Positions 9,850-17,083 of a stretch of 64,000 bases of DNA are shown in pieces. The notes under the pieces were generated by a model. The model was not told the DNA's origin, did no database searches, and was given only the letters and a program-made list of their open reading frames with translations. Position 1 is the stretch's first letter. Every line of letters starts with the position of its first letter. A program made the position numbers and the translations under genes. The stretch covers positions 434,001-498,000 of the forward strand of contig NZ_JACRSZ010000001.1 of the NCBI RefSeq assembly GCF_014385005.1, given 5' to 3'. The DNA is from Jingyaoa shaoxingensis. Its GTDB lineage: Bacteria; Bacillota; Clostridia; Lachnospirales; Lachnospiraceae.

Positions 9850-11142
9850 TTATCTGCGAAATCTCATATATGGATATCGCTTTGCCATCCGTTCATCCGG
9901 AAAATGCTCATCAATCATTTTCACAACCGGATTCTCTATATCTGCTGCTGACGGATCGCAGTTTCTGGCTGTGTATCGAATGACTGCAGCCGAAGAAATG
10001 ATCATATTTACAATCATGAATACTGCCAGCAGCCAGGCACAGATATGACCGGCTTTCCTGGGAATCCTGTCAATCAGATCAGACAGCCGCGGATAGATTC
10101 CTTTGATCCATACCACGCTGGCAATGCCCCAGAAAAAGCAAAACAACAGGTTGATTCGTCCGCCCAGGTTAAATGGCAGCTTGCTGTAATTCCAGAATAC
10201 AGCTCCGAATACCACTTCGGTAAATACGCTGCATACATATTCGTAAGCTCCGCCAAGAACAGTTCCCCATAAGAACACGTATCGGTCGCTTTTTTCCCGA
10301 AACTGATAGAGAAAGATCGTTGCCAGTGCGCATGCCAGTCCCCACACAATGCTGAACTGTCCATATACCACACTGCTTCGGCAGACCAGTTTTCCTGTCG
10401 TTGCCAGCATGAAAATCGTCTCTGTAATATCTCCCAGGAAGGAAGCAATCATAAAGATCATGAACAATTTATAGATTCCACATCCGGCACCAAATACAGA
10501 GATATCCTTCTCCCGTGCTTCCGGGAATGCTTTCATCATACGTTTCTGAATCTGGCGGGTCAGGGCATTTTCCAGCAGTCTGGATGTCTTGCTCAATTCT
10601 TCCCTGATACTGTCAATCTGTTCATTCTTACGCAGTCCCAGAATCGCCGCAAAAGATCCCAGATAATCCGCTGCCAGCAGTCCAAGTAATATCCAGACGC
10701 AGATCCATCCGATTGGTTTGGGAATCAAATGCAATAACCGGATCAGCAGTCCGTTTCCCATTTTAATGGCAAACACGCCACATGTTCCCCATAACAGTGA
10801 TGTTGGCAGCGAAATAATACCATTCAGGTTGTAATGGAATCTGGAATAATCCCACCACATCTTGCCGGTTATCGCCGTCAGACATTTGCCGGTTATGTAT
10901 TCAATAAAAGATGCCAGAATCATAGCTCCCAGAAACAGGAACACCCAGTCATCTTTCAGGTCCGGCAGGAATATGGCAAACGCAAATGCTCCCAGCCCGT
11001 AAATCGGACATAATGGACCGGTAATAAAACCACGGTTGACAAACTTATGCTGCTTTATTACAGAAACAGCAACTTCACCGCACCATCCTATAAAGGAATA
11101 GATCAGGAAAAACCAGAAAAGCTGATACCATGTATATGTCAT
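9850..11142 (-). CDS. CmpB-like putative ABC transporter permease family membrane protein
   Basis: 430 aa polytopic membrane protein. It is built from two related halves: residues about 1-190, with FFLIYSFIGWCGEV and RGFITGPLCPIYG, and about 220-400, with the parallel FMIASFLGDITETIF and VVYGQFSIVWG. The GFITGPLCPIYG-type motif is typical of the family named putative ABC-transporter type IV (CmpB), whose transport role is not proven. No ATPase gene is adjacent. The ATG overlaps the stop of the HAD gene (ATGA), so the two form a small operon. No clear terminator separates it from the trp promoter. Confidence 0.75.
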   Translation of the reverse strand: MTYTWYQLFWFFLIYSFIGWCGEVAVSVIKQHKFVNRGFITGPLCPIYGLGAFAFAIFLPDLKDDWVFLFLGAMILASFIEYITGKCLTAITGKMWWDYSRFHYNLNGIISLPTSLLWGTCGVFAIKMGNGLLIRLLHLIPKPIGWICVWILLGLLAADYLGSFAAILGLRKNEQIDSIREELSKTSRLLENALTRQIQKRMMKAFPEAREKDISVFGAGCGIYKLFMIFMIASFLGDITETIFMLATTGKLVCRSSVVYGQFSIVWGLACALATIFLYQFREKSDRYVFLWGTVLGGAYEYVCSVFTEVVFGAVFWNYSKLPFNLGGRINLLFCFFWGIASVVWIKGIYPRLSDLIDRIPRKAGHICAWLLAVFMIVNMIISSAAVIRYTARNCDPSAADIENPVVKMIDEHFPDERMAKRYPYMRFRR

Positions 11143-11822
11143 AATGCCAGATCCTCATAGTCATTGATAAAATACTCTGCCAGTTCTATTTTTTCCTGTC
11201 TCATGTCCTTTGAATAATCATCTTCAATGGCTATCACAGTCATTCCCGCTGCATTTCCTGCCTTGATTCCAGCTGAAAGATCTTCAAAAACCAGACAGCG
11301 TGACGGCTCCACACCCAGGCGCTCAGCCACTGCCAGATAGACATCCGGTGCCGGTTTCCCTCTCTTGGCCTCGCAGGAAGTCATTATGCAGTCAAAATAC
11401 CGGTCGAAATGAAGAATCTTTCCCACTGCATCCACCAGTTCTCTTGAATTGCTGGTCGCTACCCCCAGCTTCTTTCCATTTGCTTTACAGTGCTCCAGAA
11501 ATTTCAGGGCACCTTTTTTATAAAGCACTTTTGTACAGTAGATTTCATATGCCATCTGATTCCAGTCCTGCTTAATCTGCTCCAGTGAATCTGTAATATT
11601 GAATTTTTCTTTAAAATAAATGGCTGTCTCGGTAAAGCTCATGCCCTCGATCTCTTTCTGAATGGTCTCGATCTGCTGTGGATCATGAGGTGCTGCCACA
11701 CCATACCGCTTCAGATAATCAATATCAATCTTCTTCCACATCCACATGGAATCCACCAATGTTCCATCCATATCAAAAATCACTGCATCGTGATCCGGCA
11801 GTGTTATCTTTTGTCTGTTCAT
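11139..11822 (-). CDS. HAD-superfamily phosphatase (subfamily IA, beta-phosphoglucomutase/phosphoglycolate phosphatase-like)
   Basis: 227 aa. HAD motif I is AVIFDMDGTLVDS with the nucleophile Asp17 and acid/base Asp19. A helical cap follows, then VATSNS (motif II), the KRGKPAPDVY lysine motif and VFEDLSAGIKA (acidic motif). This is a sugar-phosphate or phosphoglycolate-type phosphohydrolase; the substrate cannot be read from sequence. The start was set at MNRQKITLPDH because AAAGGAAA sits 5 nt before it; a longer frame exists (17 more codons) without a good ribosome binding site. It overlaps the downstream CmpB-like gene. Confidence 0.88.
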   Translation of the reverse strand: MNRQKITLPDHDAVIFDMDGTLVDSMWMWKKIDIDYLKRYGVAAPHDPQQIETIQKEIEGMSFTETAIYFKEKFNITDSLEQIKQDWNQMAYEIYCTKVLYKKGALKFLEHCKANGKKLGVATSNSRELVDAVGKILHFDRYFDCIMTSCEAKRGKPAPDVYLAVAERLGVEPSRCLVFEDLSAGIKAGNAAGMTVIAIEDDYSKDMRQEKIELAEYFINDYEDLAL

Positions 11823-11953
11823 GTAGTTTCCTTTCTGATGTAATAATCCTGTTGTGTCTCTGTTTCTTTTCATTATTGCAAATTCTGAACAGCCACCCTG
11901 GGCTGCATGCCCTTTCAGTATATAAGAAGCCGGAACAGATTACAATCTTTTCC

Positions 11954-11982
11954 TGTACTCACTGTTCTGGCAGTGTTATAAT
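11954..11982 (+). promoter_or_regulatory. Possible promoter of the kinase/exporter genes
   Basis: A perfect TATAAT at 11977-11982 is followed by TTAT. The -35 region (TGTACT at 11954-11959) is poor, so this is tentative. If real, the mRNA would carry the whole repeat element as its 5' leader. Confidence 0.4.
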
Positions 11983-11988
11983 TTATCC

Positions 11989-12130
11989 GTATCTGTTCAG
12001 TACCTTCACAGATACGAAGCCAAAATTCAATAGAATTGCCTTGGGCGATGGAATTTTGGCGTGCATGTCTCGGATTTTTGGCATATACATGCCAAAACAC
12101 CTCGCGGGACAGTGGATTCTGAACAGTTAC
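11989..12130 (+). repeat. Short interspersed inverted-repeat element, full-length copy
   Basis: A 142-bp structured element bounded by imperfect terminal inverted repeats, GTATCTGTTCAGTA at the left and TTCTGAACAGTTAC at the right. Inside is a hairpin with perfect arms GCCAAAATTC and GAATTTTGGC, then another palindromic stretch around 12067-12095. Related sequence recurs at 24595-24635 (ends only) and 40856-40935 (left part). No coding capacity. It resembles a MITE or REP-type non-autonomous element. Here it lies between a possible promoter and the kinase gene start. The 350-nt gap 11823-12173 contains nothing else that I recognise, apart from a solo AATTCTGAACAG at 11880-11891 that looks like a lone right end. 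Confidence 0.7.
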
Positions 12131-12173
12131 ATTTATCCCATGAATGACTTACGAAAGAAAGGTAACCCGTTTC

Positions 12174-13343
12174 ATGATATTCAAATGTCAATCCGGATAT
12201 ACGCTCCGGCAAATCGAAAATGATTCTTATCTGCTTCCCTATGGGCAGCAGATTGCAGATCAGAAAAAGGGGCTCCTCTTAAATGAAACCAGTGTTTTTC
12301 TGTGGAGGAATCTGCAGGAACGAGGCAGCGCAACCGCTGAGCAGCTTGCCGCTGCACTGACCAGATATTACCAGATTCCAGATGCATCCTTTTCTTCTGT
12401 TGTGACAGATGTGAACGACTGGATCCATCAGCTGTGTCAGCTGGGAATGCTCACTGCATCCCTGCATTCTGTCCCGAAAGATGCTTCCTGCTGTCTTTCC
12501 ATTGCCGGACTGATCCTGCATCTGTATGATCCATCGGATCTTGTGAGTGCCTCGTTTGATGCTTTTCGCACAGACTCTTTTACACAGATTCCAGATCAGC
12601 GCATAGATCTTCTGACCGCGCCGCCGGAAAGCCATTCTTATGAACAAGTTCTGCTGCAAAACAGAGAAATGACTATTTTTCAGAATTCTGACCGTTATGT
12701 GATGCTTTTTCCTACTATGCCGGATATTTGCGAAGCACATATGACTCTGGATGGCAGTTATGTACGTATCTTCTGCCAGGCTGTGCATACCGGCGAGGAA
12801 TCCGATGACCTGTTTCACGCCATCCGGCTGTTCTTTCTGTACCTTGCCCAGAGAAAAGGCATGTTTGCCCTTCATTCAGCCTCCATTCTGTACCGTGATA
12901 AAGCCTGGCTGTTCTCCGGTCACTCCGGCATGGGCAAGTCCACACATACGGCCCTGTGGCACGAACTGTTTCAGACTCCGTATCTGAATGGAGATCTGAA
13001 TCTGATCGGCAGCCAGAACGGAAGCTTATATGTCTATGGTATCCCATGGTGCGGAACTTCCGGTATCTACACCACCAGACAGTATCCACTGGGCGGTATT
13101 GTACTTCTCGGGCGACACCCTGATCAGGATGTCATGGACGAACTGTCCACGCAGGAAAAAATACTGCGTGTCATGCAGCGTATGATTTCACCTGCCTGGA
13201 CTGCAGAACTGTTGGATCAGAACCTGTCTTTTGCATCCAAAACAGCAGATACGGTTCCTGTATTTCACCTGTCCTGCACCATGCGTCCTTCTGCTGCTCA
13301 GACTGCCAGAGAAGCAATCGACCGTCTGGAGGATCTGTCATGA
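12174..13343 (+). CDS. PqqD/RRE domain fused to an HPr-kinase-like kinase
   Basis: 389 aa. Residues about 5-95 form a PqqD-like winged-helix domain (a short strand-rich start with LLPYGQQIADQKKGLLLNETSVFLW, typical of peptide-recognition RRE domains). Residues about 190-370 resemble the HPr kinase fold with Walker A GHSGMGKS at 249-256, followed by LNGDLNLI. Kinases of this type phosphorylate a serine of lasso-peptide precursors in some Bacilli (family knowledge), and others occur in exosortase clusters. The substrates here are probably the leader-bearing proteins at 15199 and 15601 (inference). The start was set at MIFKCQSG after GAAAGAAAGG; the stop overlaps the exporter start (ATGA). HPr itself is an unlikely target given the PqqD fusion and neighbours. 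Confidence 0.8.
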   Translation: MIFKCQSGYTLRQIENDSYLLPYGQQIADQKKGLLLNETSVFLWRNLQERGSATAEQLAAALTRYYQIPDASFSSVVTDVNDWIHQLCQLGMLTASLHSVPKDASCCLSIAGLILHLYDPSDLVSASFDAFRTDSFTQIPDQRIDLLTAPPESHSYEQVLLQNREMTIFQNSDRYVMLFPTMPDICEAHMTLDGSYVRIFCQAVHTGEESDDLFHAIRLFFLYLAQRKGMFALHSASILYRDKAWLFSGHSGMGKSTHTALWHELFQTPYLNGDLNLIGSQNGSLYVYGIPWCGTSGIYTTRQYPLGGIVLLGRHPDQDVMDELSTQEKILRVMQRMISPAWTAELLDQNLSFASKTADTVPVFHLSCTMRPSAAQTAREAIDRLEDLS

Positions 13344-15109
13344 AAGAGAAACTTCAGCTGATTCAAAAACACCTGAAACAGGGCACTCTGAAGAAAATGT
13401 GGGCTCAGACGTTGTGGATCTATCAGTATGGCCGCCGCTACTGGAAAGCTATGATCCTGTATACCCTGCTTGGACTCACGGGCACCGGTGTCTCTCTGAT
13501 CTCCAGCCTGATCTCCAAAGATCTGGTGGATATCATTACCGGTCACCAGACCGGGCAGCTTCTTGGCACCTTTGCCGCCATGATCGGTTTTTCCATTGCC
13601 AACATTCTGGTTTCCCAGGCTTCCGGATATGCTTCCACTTTTATCAGCCTGAAAGTGGATACAGAGATTAAAAATGAAATTTTTGCGAAAATGCTGGTGA
13701 CGGACTGGGAATCTCTGACGGATTACCATACCGGTGATCTGGTTACCCGGTGGAGCTCGGATGCATCCAATATATCCAGCGGTATTCTGAACTGGATTCC
13801 GAACCTGATCATCTATAGCTTCCGTTTTATCAGTGCATTGGCAATCGTATTGTATTATGACCCTACCTTTGCCCTGTTTGCACTCCTTGGCATGCCTTTC
13901 AGTGCACTCCTTTCTCGTCCTCTGCTGCGCAGAATGACAAAAAACAATGAACGCAGTGCTGCCATGAATGCCAAGCTGTACGGATTTAACCAGGAAGCAT
14001 TTTCCAATATCCAGACCATTAAGGCTTTTGACCTAATCCATTTCTATACATCCAAACTGAAAAGCCTTCAGAATGACTACATCCATATGCGTCTGGATTT
14101 TCAGAAAATGTCCATGCTGACCTCTGTTCTGATGTCCATTATCAGCTTTATTGTATCCTACAGCTGTTACGGATGGGGGATCTACCGGGTATGGAGCAAT
14201 GCCATCAGTTACGGAACCATGACCATGTTCCTGTCACTCTCCGGCACACTGACCGGCGCGGTGAATTCTCTGGTCAGCCTGGTTCCATCCGCCATCTCCC
14301 TGACCATTTCTGCGGGACGTCTGATGGATATCGTAGAAATGCCTCAGGAAGATTACAGCCAGGACTATGCTGTACGGTGCTTTGAGAAACAGTATCGTTC
14401 AAAGGGAATTGGTCTGAATATGCAGAATCTGAGTTATGCCTACCGTAATGGTACATCTGTCTTTGCCGATGCTTCCATGGAAGCTTATCCCCACGAAATC
14501 GTTGCACTGGTCGGTCCGTCCGGTGAAGGTAAGACCACCATGCTGCGTCTGATTCTTTCTCTTTTAACGCCACAGGCTGGATCCTTTTTCGTCTGCGCCG
14601 GTGAGCAGCATGAACACCGTATAGAAATGTCCCCTTCCACCAGGAAATTATTCTCCTATGTGCCACAGGGCAATACCATGTTTTCCGGAACGATCGCTGA
14701 TAATATGCGAAATGTAAAACCGGATGCCACCGATGAAGAAATAATCGAAGCCATGAAGCTTGCCTGTGCATGGGATTTCGTGGAAAAGCTTCCGGACGGC
14801 ATCTACAGCGAGATCAAGGAACGGGGCGGCGGCTTCTCAGAAGGACAGGCTCAGCGCCTCTCCATTGCCCGGGCACTGCTTCGTAAATCCCCGATCCTGC
14901 TGCTGGATGAAGCTACTTCTGCCCTGGATGTAGCAACAGAACGAAAAGTCCTGCGCAATATCATGCAGGACACCTATCCAAGAACCTGTATCGTGACCAC
15001 CCACAGGCCAACGGTTCTGAATATCTGCACCAGAGTCTATGCGATACGGGATAAAAAATGCGATGTGCTGAATGAAGAAGAGATTGCTCAAATGATAAAA
15101 GAATTCTGA
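13340..15109 (+). CDS. ABC exporter (fused membrane and ATPase domains)
   Basis: 589 aa. An N-terminal six-helix exporter domain (about residues 30-330) is followed by an ATPase domain with Walker A GPSGEGKTT, the Q-loop YVPQGN, the signature SEGQAQRLS and Walker B ILLLDEATSALD. The signature is SEGQ instead of LSGGQ, a mild deviation. There is no N-terminal C39 peptidase domain, so any leader removal needs another enzyme such as the nearby S26 peptidase. It overlaps the kinase gene by 4 nt, so the two are one transcription unit. Likely role: export of the modified small proteins (inference from position). Confidence 0.9.
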   Translation: MKEKLQLIQKHLKQGTLKKMWAQTLWIYQYGRRYWKAMILYTLLGLTGTGVSLISSLISKDLVDIITGHQTGQLLGTFAAMIGFSIANILVSQASGYASTFISLKVDTEIKNEIFAKMLVTDWESLTDYHTGDLVTRWSSDASNISSGILNWIPNLIIYSFRFISALAIVLYYDPTFALFALLGMPFSALLSRPLLRRMTKNNERSAAMNAKLYGFNQEAFSNIQTIKAFDLIHFYTSKLKSLQNDYIHMRLDFQKMSMLTSVLMSIISFIVSYSCYGWGIYRVWSNAISYGTMTMFLSLSGTLTGAVNSLVSLVPSAISLTISAGRLMDIVEMPQEDYSQDYAVRCFEKQYRSKGIGLNMQNLSYAYRNGTSVFADASMEAYPHEIVALVGPSGEGKTTMLRLILSLLTPQAGSFFVCAGEQHEHRIEMSPSTRKLFSYVPQGNTMFSGTIADNMRNVKPDATDEEIIEAMKLACAWDFVEKLPDGIYSEIKERGGGFSEGQAQRLSIARALLRKSPILLLDEATSALDVATERKVLRNIMQDTYPRTCIVTTHRPTVLNICTRVYAIRDKKCDVLNEEEIAQMIKEF

Positions 15110-15142
15110 CTTGAATTTAAACAAACTATCTACCATAAAATA

Positions 15143-15170
15143 TTGACGTTTCTCCCCAATGCGCTATAAT
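15143..15170 (+). promoter_or_regulatory. Promoter of the Cys-containing substrate gene
   Basis: TTGACG (15143-15148), 16-nt spacer, TATAAT (15165-15170), 28 nt before the ATG. It gives the putative substrate gene its own transcript. Confidence 0.85.
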
Positions 15171-15198
15171 TAAAACAAAAAGAAGGGGGGACAGATTC

Positions 15199-15546
15199 AT
15201 GAACACCTATAAAAAGCCATTAATCACAGTTGATTCCGGTGTAGCAGAAGGTATTTATCTTGCCAGCGGAAGCAGCAATAATGGTCCGAAATGCGACAGC
15301 AAATACATGAACGGAGTCTGGCAGGCACCGGACTACTCCAGCTGGAATGGTGGCACAAGAGGCTATAAACAACAGTTTGCCTGTCTTGGCTGTCCAGCCA
15401 ATACGGCCAATGGATGTGGTCTTTTGACACATTATGAAGATTCTGGACATGCAGGAAGCTACGACGTAGACAATGGTAATCGCAAGCCAAGCTGGGAAAA
15501 GAAAGGTTATGGTCCTAATGATTCCGTCACTGACTGGAGCATGTAA
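15199..15546 (+). CDS. Putative secreted/modified substrate protein with lasso-like leader (Cys-containing)
   Basis: 115 aa, no database family recognised. Residues 1-24 form a leader-like segment: Y4-K-K-P7-L-I9, D12, G14, then A16-E-G-I-Y20 and A-S-G24. The same positions are identical in the protein at 15601. The rest is polar and rich in Gly, Ser, Asn, Asp, Tyr and Trp, and has four Cys residues (CDS, CLGCP, CG). There is no Sec signal peptide and no membrane segment. AAGGGGGG precedes the ATG, the strongest ribosome binding site in the region. It has its own promoter and terminator, expected of an abundant product. Likely the substrate of the PqqD/kinase/exporter system; its final form and activity are unknown. 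Confidence 0.7.
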   Translation: MNTYKKPLITVDSGVAEGIYLASGSSNNGPKCDSKYMNGVWQAPDYSSWNGGTRGYKQQFACLGCPANTANGCGLLTHYEDSGHAGSYDVDNGNRKPSWEKKGYGPNDSVTDWSM

Positions 15547-15550
15547 AAAA

Positions 15551-15585
15551 CAGACACAGAGTCTCGACTCTGTGTCTGTTTTTTT
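15551..15585. terminator. Bidirectional terminator between the two substrate genes
   Basis: A 13-bp perfect palindromic stem, CAGACACAGAGTC/GACTCTGTGTCTG (15551-15578). It has TTTTTTT on the plus side and an A-run on the other side (T-run on the minus strand), so it can end both convergent genes. Confidence 0.93.
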
Positions 15586-15600
15586 ATTTTCCTTCTTATT

Positions 15601-15984
15601 TTATTTTACAGAATAGCTATATCCCGTTATCTTTAAATTATCAATACTGGTTCCATGATTCAGATGAATACCGATGGTAAGTGGATTTGAAGCTGCACTG
15701 GAAAATGTCAGTGTTGCTGTATTGCCTGACCATGCCTTCTGTACAGAAGCATCATCTGCCTCGATTCCATCTACCGTATCATTAAAACTAATGTGCAGGG
15801 TAACGGTTCCGTTAATGCCGGACCAGCTTGCAGATGCAAGCCCTTTTCCGCCGTTGGTGCCCCATCTGTCCCATACACCATAATATGTTACACTCAAAGT
15901 TCCCTGTGCTGCTCCGCTGGCTGCATAAATTCCCTCTGCCAGTCCTGTATCCACAATAACTACCGGTTTTCTATATTCTCTCAT
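15601..15984 (-). CDS. Putative secreted/modified substrate protein with lasso-like leader (beta-rich)
   Basis: 127 aa, no known family recognised. The leader is Y4-R-K-P7-V-V9, D12, G14, A16-E-G-I-Y20, A-S-G24, matching the Cys-containing protein at 15199 position by position. The body (about residues 25-127) has alternating hydrophobic and Thr/Ser strands, suggesting a beta-sandwich of carbohydrate-binding-module type; it has no Cys. The start was set at MREYRKP, preceded by GAGGAG; an upstream ATG would add 13 acidic residues and would shift the leader out of register with its sister. It is divergent from the S26 peptidase gene and convergent with 15199, with its own strong promoter. Confidence 0.7.
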   Translation of the reverse strand: MREYRKPVVIVDTGLAEGIYAASGAAQGTLSVTYYGVWDRWGTNGGKGLASASWSGINGTVTLHISFNDTVDGIEADDASVQKAWSGNTATLTFSSAASNPLTIGIHLNHGTSIDNLKITGYSYSVK

Positions 15985-16049
15985 AATTACTTCTATCTCC
16001 TCATGTCTGTCTTCTTCAGGCAAATCTTTTCACCTTTTTTTCTGTTTTT

Positions 16050-16078
16050 AATATAGCTATCCAACATCAAAAAGTCAA
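16050..16078 (-). promoter_or_regulatory. Promoter of the beta-rich substrate gene
   Basis: Minus strand TTGACT (16073-16078), 17-nt spacer, TATATT (16050-16055), about 65 nt before the chosen start. Confidence 0.8.
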
Positions 16079-16118
16079 GTAATTCGGCGAAAAATATCCT
16101 TCTGAATTTCGTTTTTTC

Positions 16119-16147
16119 TTGTTCTTTTTCTGGCACAATGTTATAAT
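16119..16147 (+). promoter_or_regulatory. Promoter of the S26 peptidase gene
   Basis: TTGTTC (16119-16124), 17-nt spacer, TATAAT (16142-16147). The TCTGGCA-n-GTTATAAT context is also found at the weak promoter before the kinase gene (11967-11982), hinting at shared control. Confidence 0.7.
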
Positions 16148-16243
16148 ACCTCTGTTTTGAATTCAGCAGAATTTACAGACATTTTCTATATTATTTTAAC
16201 GTTGCATATCATTCTGTTTATCTTTTACAGGGAGTTTTATATT

Positions 16244-16720
16244 ATGAAAAAACAGCCTCATTTGCTTCATACGAATCAGGTGGATTCTTCTGACCGCCAG
16301 ATCGATCTGGAACAGCTTCTGAAGGACGGCAATATCATCCGTATCCATCCCCAGGGCTACAGTATGTATCCTATGTTTCTGCCGGGACGGGATGAGGCTC
16401 TGATTGAATCTGTCTGCGCAGATTCCTGTCGAAAAAATGATGTGGTTCTCTATCGAAGAGATTCTGGTATCCTGGTGCTTCACCGGATCTGCCGAATCAC
16501 GGAAGAAGGATTTTACCTTGTTGGGGACAACCAGTGGGAAATAGAAGGTCCTCTGCGTCCCTCTCAGATCATCGGCAGACTGGTGGGTTTTATCCGCAAT
16601 GGAAGCGAAATCTCTATCAGCCACCCACTTTACCGCATGCTTTCTTCCCTGTGGCTTCTTCTCCTTCCGGTACGCCCAGTCTGTTTCCGCCTTTCTGCCT
16701 TTTTACGGAAGAAAAAGTAG
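16244..16720 (+). CDS. S24/S26 signal-peptidase-like protein (Ser-His type)
   Basis: 158 aa. HPQGYSMYPMF places the catalytic Ser at residue 40. The general base position reads VLHRI (His80), as in SipW/ER-type signal peptidases, and not Lys as in bacterial LepB; YLVGDNQ follows (Asp95). A single hydrophobic stretch lies near the C-terminus (about 130-150) before a KKK end, so it may be tail-anchored. The start MKKQPHLLH follows CAGGGAG; a longer hydrophobic frame begins almost at the transcription start and is less likely. Small S26 proteins occur in PqqD/HprK/nucleotidyltransferase neighbourhoods. It is a candidate leader peptidase for the two small proteins (inference). Confidence 0.8.
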   Translation: MKKQPHLLHTNQVDSSDRQIDLEQLLKDGNIIRIHPQGYSMYPMFLPGRDEALIESVCADSCRKNDVVLYRRDSGILVLHRICRITEEGFYLVGDNQWEIEGPLRPSQIIGRLVGFIRNGSEISISHPLYRMLSSLWLLLLPVRPVCFRLSAFLRKKK

Positions 16721-16741
16721 GAAGCGCCATGTGCGCCAAGC

Positions 16742-17005
16742 CTATAACAGAATTCCTTTTTTCTGCAATGTTTCTACTACTTCTGACACATCTATGTACA
16801 CGAGAGATGCATCCACTCCGAATTCTTTTCCTACCAGTTCCGCAAGCTGTTCGATATTCTCTGCCTGCTCTGCATTCTCATAAATGAATCCGGCTGTCTC
16901 ACTCAAAGTCACCACTTCCCGTACTTCTTCTGTTTTTTTCCCATATGGGAGAATGATATATTCATCCTCCAGTCTTTTCATAATATAGCCTTCTGCTTTT
17001 TTCAT
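16742..17005 (-). CDS. Stand-alone PqqD family protein (RRE-like)
   Basis: 87 aa. It shows the PqqD pattern: a short beta-rich N-terminus (YIILPYGKKTEEVREVVTLSETAGFIYE), two helices, and a C-terminal helix with DVSEVVETLQKKGIL. It closely parallels the N-terminal domain of the kinase at 12174 (LLPYG, LNET/LSET). PqqD/RRE domains bind leader peptides and present them to modifying enzymes (family knowledge). It is convergent with the peptidase gene and divergent from the nucleotidyltransferase gene. The start ATG (MKKAEG) follows AAAGGAT. Confidence 0.85.
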   Translation of the reverse strand: MKKAEGYIMKRLEDEYIILPYGKKTEEVREVVTLSETAGFIYENAEQAENIEQLAELVGKEFGVDASLVYIDVSEVVETLQKKGILL

Positions 17006-17083
17006 TGTGAACAATATCCTTTATTTCTCTGAATTTTCATGTTATACTTACCCATATTCAATGATTGAAAAACGGGAGTTTTT

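Noticed and set aside
9850..11822. Genes belonging to the tryptophan operon
   Set aside because: A strong promoter and T-box lie between them and trpE, and their products have no link to tryptophan.
12144..12173. Start of the kinase ten codons upstream of the chosen ATG
   Set aside because: The Shine-Dalgarno-like GAAAGAAAGG itself lies inside that extension and precedes the later ATG at a suitable distance.
16157..16243. A longer S26 peptidase with an N-terminal membrane helix
   Set aside because: The ATG at 16157 is only about 3 nt after the expected transcription start, and the later ATG has AGGGAG before it.
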